NCBI GenBank assembly: GCA_963739645.1
Contig: CAVUBM010000086.1
Location: forward strand, 189,452-253,451
Source of the DNA: JASHPR01 sp963739645
Lineage (GTDB): Bacteria; Actinomycetota; Actinomycetes; Streptosporangiales; Streptosporangiaceae
Length of the DNA: 64,000 nt
Reading direction: 5' to 3'
Shown: positions 60,060-64,000 of the stretch, in pieces
Numbering within the stretch: the first letter of the stretch is position 1
Layout of the letters: each line of letters begins with the position of its first letter
Translations under genes and position numbers: made by a program
The notes under the pieces: generated by a model
Told to the model about the DNA's origin: nothing
Database searches by the model: none
The model's input: the letters and a program-made list of their open reading frames with translations, nothing else

Positions 60060-61492
60060 ATGGGCGCAGCGGACAGGCGCGCGGTCAAGAGGCGCCCGGC
60101 GGGCCGGGGTCAGGCGCAGCGGGCGGACCCGGCCCGGCGGGCGGCGTTCGACGTGCTCAGCGCGGTCGCCGAGCGCGACGCGTACGCCAACCTGCTGCTG
60201 CCGTCGCTGTTGCGGGAACGGGGGCTGACCGGCCGGGACGCGGCGCTGGCCACCGAGCTCGCCCACGGGACACTGCGCGGCCAGGGCAGCTATGACGCGA
60301 TCCTGGCCATCTGCAGTGACCGCGACCTGGCCCGGATCGACCCGCCGCTGCGCCAGGTGCTGCGGCTGGGCGCGCATCAGCTGCTGGCCACGCGGATCGG
60401 CGCGCACGCCGCGGTCGCCACGTCGGTGGACCTGGCCAGGGATGTGGCCGGCGCCCGCCGGGCCGGATTCGTCAACGCGGTGCTGCGCCGCGTCGCCACT
60501 CGGGATCTGGAGTCCTGGCTGGAGATCGCCGCCCCGGCGCGCGCCGAGCGATCTCATCGGCCACCTCTCGGTCCGGTACAGCCATCCGCGCTGGATCGTC
60601 ACCGCGCTGAGCGAGGCGCTGGGTGAGGAGCAGGCCGGCGGACGGCCGAGACCGAGGCGCTGCTCGCCGCGGACGGCGAGCGCCCGCAGGTCAACCTCTG
60701 CGCCGTGCCCGGGCAGACTGACCGGGCCGAGCTGGTGGCGAGCGGGTGCCAAGGCCGCCCGCTGGTCCCCGTTCGGCGCGTACCTGACGGAAGGCGACCC
60801 AGCGGAAGATCGCCGCCGTCGCGGAGGGCCGCGCCTCCGTGCAGGACGAGGCCAGCCAGCTGGCGGCGGTGGCGCTGGCGCGGGCGGACACCGGAGACAC
60901 GACCGCCGCCGGTGGCTTGATGTGTGCGCCGGGCCGGGCGGCAAGGCGCGGCTGCTCGCCGGGCTGGCCCCGGGGTCCGGCGCCCGCCTGCTCGCGGCCG
61001 ATGCTGCGCGAGCACCGCGCCCGGCTCGACCCGCGGCGCCATCGAGCGGCCTCGCGGGCACCGGCGTCGTGGCGGCGGACGGCACTGCTCCCGCCTGGCG
61101 GCGCGGCTCCTTCGACCGGGTGCTCGCCGACGTCCCGTGCTCGGCCTCGGCGCACTGCGCCGTCGCCCCGAGGCCGCTGGCGCCGCTCACCCGCGGACGT
61201 CGCCGCGCTCGGCCCGCTGCAGCGCCAGCTGCTGGCGACGGCCCTCGACTCCGCCAGGCCAGGCGGGATCGTCGCATACGTCACCTGCTCGCCGCACCTG
61301 GCCGAGACCCGCGACGTGCTGGCCGATGTCCTGGCCGGGCGAGACGATGCGCAGGTGCTCGACGCCCCCGCCGTGCTCGCGGAGGTACCCGAGCTGCGCT
61401 GCCCGGAGCCGGACGGCCGGTTCGCGCAGTTCTGGCCGCACCGGCACGGCACTGACGCGATCTTCCTGGCGTTGCTCCGGCGCCGCGGCTGA
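60060..61492 (+). CDS. rsmB: 16S rRNA m5C967 methyltransferase, many frameshifts
   Basis: The NusB-like N-terminal domain is clean (ARRAAFDVLSAVAERDAYAN to TRDLESWLEIAAPARAER). After about 60548 the rest appears piecewise in three frames: DLIGHLSVRYSHPRWIVTAL, EALLAADGERPQVNLCAVPG, RWSPFGAYLTEGDP, IAAVAEGRASVQDEASQLAA, LDVCAGPGGKARLLAGLAPG (SAM site), LADVPCS, and the clean end GIVAYVTCSPHLAETRDVLA with the catalytic TCSPH Cys. At least five indels are needed. Intact, it would be about 475 residues. Either the region is poorly sequenced or the gene is decaying; I favour error because all blocks survive in order. Confidence 0.82.
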
Positions 61493-61508
61493 CGCCGGGC
61501 CGGCGCCA

Positions 61509-62250
61509 CTACCGGGCGGCGCGGGTGAGCGCGCGGCCGCGGCCGCGGGTGACCCGGGCGGCGCCGATGTCGGCCCGCTGGCCCTGGGCGTATCCGTCGC
61601 CGTAGCCGGTGCCGCTGTAGGTGACGCGCGCGGTCCGGGTGAGCGGGTAGGCCCGCTCGACCTTCCTGCGGATCACCAGCGTCCGGTCGGCCAGCACCAG
61701 GGCCGTCCGGGAGCTTGAGGCCGCGGCCGGGTCGGTGGCCTGGCAGGTGGCCGCGTGCTCGGCGGCGCGGACCCGCGAGATCACGGCCGTGGCGAAGCCG
61801 AGCAGCCAGCTCCGGCGCCAGGCCCGCGGGCTGCGGCACCACGCGGGCACCGCCGCTCCGGCCAGGCCGTGCCACATCTGGATCAGCACGGACGTGTAGA
61901 GCACGTCGAGGCGCTCGAGGTCGGATGGCAAAGCCGAAGAGGTGGACCTTCAGGCCGTCCGCGGTGTGCAGCATGATGCACTGGCAGCGCAGGGCGGAGC
62001 CGAGCCCGCACAGCAGGTGCGCCTTCACCCGCGCCCAGGGGTGGTCGATGTCCAGCATGCGGCTGGAGGGCTGGTCGGTCTCGGGCCGCTCCGCGGCCAG
62101 CAGCGCCCGGTCGATCCCGTACTTGGCCATCAGCTCCGCGGCCTTGGCCGTCAGGGCCTGCGCCTCGGGCGGTGTCACGCTCTCGTCCTCTGCCTTGGCC
62201 AGCAGCTTGCGGACGCGGTCAAGCAGCCTGCTCGATGCTTCGGTGTTCAA
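61509..62250 (-). CDS. DUF2786-domain protein, one-base frameshift
   Basis: The N-terminal DUF2786 segment LLDRVRKLLAKAEDESVTPP, EAQALTAKAAELMAKYGI is in one frame, the rest (DLERLDVLYTSVLIQMWHGL to GRALTRAAR) in another. One extra A/T near 61931-61933 accounts for the shift, giving about 246 residues. The start is TTG 62250: GAGGAGG lies 8 nt upstream and no ATG or GTG fits. The C-terminus ends in a basic, Gly-rich tail. Function unknown; the family is widespread in actinobacteria and in some phages. Confidence 0.75.
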
Positions 62251-62327
62251 CTAGCGCCTCCTCGGCGGTTCGGGCTTCGAATACAGGATCGAACGGTAGC
62301 GAGCACCTCTGACAGTTCCCCGGGCCC

Positions 62328-62339
62328 TAGACTCACCGT
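62328..62339 (+). promoter_or_regulatory. -10 element for leaderless rpe
   Basis: TAGACT (62328-62333) is followed by CACCGT and GTG 62340. Confidence 0.5.
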
Positions 62340-63020
62340 GTGAGCGTCCAAATCGCCCCCAGCGTGCTGGCCGCGGACTTCGCCAGGCTAGCTGACGAGG
62401 CTGCCGTCGTGGCTGATGTCGCCGACTGGATTCATGTCGACGTCATGGACGGCCACTTCGTGCCGAACCTCACCATCGGGCTGCCGGTCGTCGAGGCCTT
62501 GCGCAAGCACGCCAGCCTGCCGCTGGACTGCCATCTCATGATCGAGGACCCGGATCGCTGGGCGCCCGGCTACGCCGAGGCCGGGGCGCGGAACGTCACC
62601 ATCCACGCCGAGGCCGCCGCGTCGCCGGTCCGCACGCTGCGGATGATCAGGGCCGCGGGGGCCCGGGCTGGCCTGGCCGTCAATCCGGGCACGCCGGTCG
62701 AGCCCTACGCTGACCTGGTGCGGGAGTTCGACATGCTGCTGCTGATGACGGTCGAGCCCGGGTTCGGCGGCCAGCAGTTCCTCGACCTGGTGCTGCCGAA
62801 GATCCGCCGGGCCAGGGAGCTCGTCGGCGGCCCGGGACAGCTCGGTCTGGTTGCAGGTGGACGGCGGAGTCACCAGGGACCGATCGGCCGCTGCGCGGAG
62901 GCAGGCGCCGATGTGTTCGTGGCGGGATCAGCGGTATTCGGCGCCGATGACCCCGCGGGTTCCGTTACGGAACTTCGCGGGATTGCCAACCGGGCCGGTC
63001 AGCCTAGCCTGCCGGGCTGA
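62340..63020 (+). CDS. rpe: ribulose-phosphate 3-epimerase, two compensating frameshifts
   Basis: Interconverts ribulose- and xylulose-5-phosphate. IAPSVLAADFARLADEA, WIHVDVMDGHFVPNLTIGLP, CHLMIEDPDRW, GLAVNPGTPVEPY and LLLMTVEPGFGGQQFLD are intact. Between about 62830 and 62880 the frame is shifted: the expected DSSVWLQVDGGVTRD block, with the catalytic Asp, is in the +1 frame, then the original frame resumes at IGRCAEAGADVFVAGSAVFG. So one base was inserted near 62830 and one lost near 62880. About 226 residues. Confidence 0.9.
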   Translation: MSVQIAPSVLAADFARLADEAAVVADVADWIHVDVMDGHFVPNLTIGLPVVEALRKHASLPLDCHLMIEDPDRWAPGYAEAGARNVTIHAEAAASPVRTLRMIRAAGARAGLAVNPGTPVEPYADLVREFDMLLLMTVEPGFGGQQFLDLVLPKIRRARELVGGPGQLGLVAGGRRSHQGPIGRCAEAGADVFVAGSAVFGADDPAGSVTELRGIANRAGQPSLPG

Positions 63021-63058
63021 TCGGTCACCAGATCATCGGCGAGAATCTTGACGATGCC

Positions 63059-63084
63059 TGTCGATCCAGCGCCGGCCGTTCGTC
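63059..63084 (+). promoter_or_regulatory. candidate ECF42-type promoter for the DGPF gene
   Basis: TGTCGA (63059-63064) and CGTC (63081-63084) are 16 nt apart, matching the ECF42 target promoter reported for Streptomyces as I recall it (TGTCGA at -35, CGA/TC at -10). Transcription would start near 63091, giving a leader of about 36 nt with GAAGGAGA before ATG 63127. Confidence 0.6.
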
Positions 63085-63126
63085 GGATAGGTACCGGACC
63101 GAATAGCAGAGCGAAGGAGACACCAC

Positions 63127-63528
63127 ATGACCGAGTACCTGATCCTCATCTACGAGCAGGAGAGCGGCTACGCCGAGGTGGGCAAGAGGCATGGGAGGCG
63201 GCCGGGAAGGCGCATACCCGGTTCGCGGAGCAGGTCGGCGAGAAGGGCGGCAAGATCGTCGGCGGCAACGCGCTCCAGCCGACCGGCCACGGCCACCTCG
63301 ATCCGCGACGATGTCGTGACCGACGGGCCGTTCGCCGAGACCAAGGAGGCGCTCGGCGGTTACTACCTGATCGAGGCCCGCGATCTCGACCACGCCCTGG
63401 ACATCGCCAAGCTCTGCCCGGCGCCCTATGGCGGCGTCGAGGTGCGGCCGATCATGGACGTATCGGGCTCGATGAGCCACCCCGCCCGGGGTATACAGGC
63501 AAGCTGTGACTGGGAAGTCCGTTCCTGA
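63127..63528 (+). CDS. YCII/DGPF-domain protein, two frameshifts
   Basis: Starts MTEYLILIYEQESGYAE. The segment QEAWEAAGKAHTRFAEQVGE and KGGKIVGGNALQPTG is in another frame (about 63185-63290). The original frame then resumes with DDVVTDGPFAETKEALGGYY, the DGPF signature, and DLDHALDIAKLCPAP. Two compensating indels (near 63185 and 63290) are needed, giving about 120-130 residues. DGPF proteins are encoded next to ECF42 sigma factors; their biochemical role is unknown. ATG 63127 follows GAAGGAGA. Confidence 0.8.
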   Translation: MTEYLILIYEQESGYAEVGKRHGRRPGRRIPGSRSRSARRAARSSAATRSSRPATATSIRDDVVTDGPFAETKEALGGYYLIEARDLDHALDIAKLCPAPYGGVEVRPIMDVSGSMSHPARGIQASCDWEVRS

Positions 63529-64000
63529 CCCGGACGTCGGCGCGGCTGTCGCGGACGCGCACCGTCGCGAGTGGGCCTTCGTGCTCGCCGCGACGGCGCG
63601 CGTCGCCCGCGACATCGATGTCGCCGAGGAGTGTGTTCAGGACGCCTATGTGGCGGCCCTGGACGCCTGGTCCCGGCAGGGAGTACCGCGGAATCCCGGT
63701 GCCTGGCTGACCACCACGGCGCGGCGGCGCGCGCTGGACCGGCTGCGCCGGGACCGGACGCTGCGGGCCAAGCTGCCGCTGCTGATCGAGCCCGAGCCGA
63801 CGGCCGGGCCTGGCCTGGGCCCGGCGCCAGGGGGGCCGCCGGGCCCAGGCGCGGAGATAGCGGTGGATGACGTGATTGCCGATGACCGGCTCCGGCTGGT
63901 GTTCACCTGCTGCCATCCCGCGCTGGCCCGGGAGGCGCAGGTCGCGCTCACGCTGCGGCTGGTGTGCGGGCTGACCACGGCGGAGATCGCGCAGGCGTTC
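63506..64000 (+). CDS. ECF42-type RNA polymerase sigma factor, truncated by window end
   Basis: 165 residues visible. Sigma region 2: FVLAATARVARDIDVAEECV, QDAYVAALDAWSRQGVPRNP and GAWLTTTARRRALDRLRR. The linker contains the conserved DDRLRLVFTCCHPAL, and region 4 begins ALTLRLVCGLTTAEIAQAF. The FTCCHPAL element and the DGPF partner upstream identify the ECF42 (DUF6596-tailed) group; the long C-terminal extension that regulates these factors lies beyond the window. GTG 63506 is the first start in frame and overlaps the DGPF gene end. Confidence 0.85.
   Translation, partial: MTGKSVPDPDVGAAVADAHRREWAFVLAATARVARDIDVAEECVQDAYVAALDAWSRQGVPRNPGAWLTTTARRRALDRLRRDRTLRAKLPLLIEPEPTAGPGLGPAPGGPPGPGAEIAVDDVIADDRLRLVFTCCHPALAREAQVALTLRLVCGLTTAEIAQAF

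Overview
The window is high-GC actinobacterial DNA. GTG starts are common, and the markers are actinomycete-specific: BldD, MihF, PimB', an Rv2175c-type DNA-binding protein, a PASTA kinase, F420-linked enzymes and DUF222/HNH. Gene order matches streptomycete and mycobacterial chromosomes in several blocks, so this is chromosome, not plasmid or phage. Without rRNA I would only say filamentous-actinomycete-like (Streptomyces/Streptosporangiales side). I saw no CRISPR array, insertion sequence, prophage, tRNA or rRNA.

Layout. 1-2220 (-): metH, cut by the window edge, behind an S-adenosylhomocysteine riboswitch. 2414-4739: a DUF222/HNH protein. 4992-15029: an envelope/central-metabolism block (pimB', acyl-CoA ligase, metallophosphatase, SRPBCC protein, DUF5304-like protein, ROK glucokinase, membrane protein, esterase, PlsC, nitronate monooxygenase). 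15068-29551: accessory region (ASCH protein, lipoprotein, secreted S53 peptidase with lectin domain, glpK, a probably pyrophosphate-dependent phosphofructokinase, CGNR regulator, MATE exporter, methyltransferase, thiI, secreted repeat protein, F420-type enzymes, SUOX-like protein). 29641-38719: PASTA kinase, reductase, two peptidases, Rv2175c homologue, polyprenyl synthase, metF, GNAT. 38995-40012: HEPN protein and bldD. 40346-50461: the pyrimidine operon pyrR-pyrB-pyrC-carA-carB-pyrK-pyrD-pyrF behind a PyrR-binding leader. 50796-63020: mihF-gmk-rpoZ-coaBC-metK-priA-HEAT-like-def-fmt-rsmB, a DUF2786 protein and rpe. 63059-64000: a DGPF/YCII protein and a truncated ECF42-type sigma factor with a candidate promoter.

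How the genes work together. Methyl-cycle genes are represented by metH (under SAH control), metF and metK. The pyr operon makes UMP, and PyrR can shut off its own translation through a hairpin that pairs with the ribosome-binding site. BldD is divergent from pyr and has a BldD-box-like site at its own promoter. def, fmt and rsmB form a translation-maturation cluster.

Two window-wide patterns matter for the reader. First, about twenty genes, many universally essential, carry single-base frameshifts, nearly all one-base insertions. I read these as sequence errors and annotate the genes across them. Second, ten genes without a Shine-Dalgarno have a TAnnnT-type -10 hexamer exactly 6-7 nt before the start codon, which predicts leaderless mRNAs. 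I did not find a wholly unknown multi-gene system. The most notable items are the regulatory RNAs, the leaderless set, the phosphofructokinase active site, the ECF42/DGPF promoter and a dispersed intergenic repeat.
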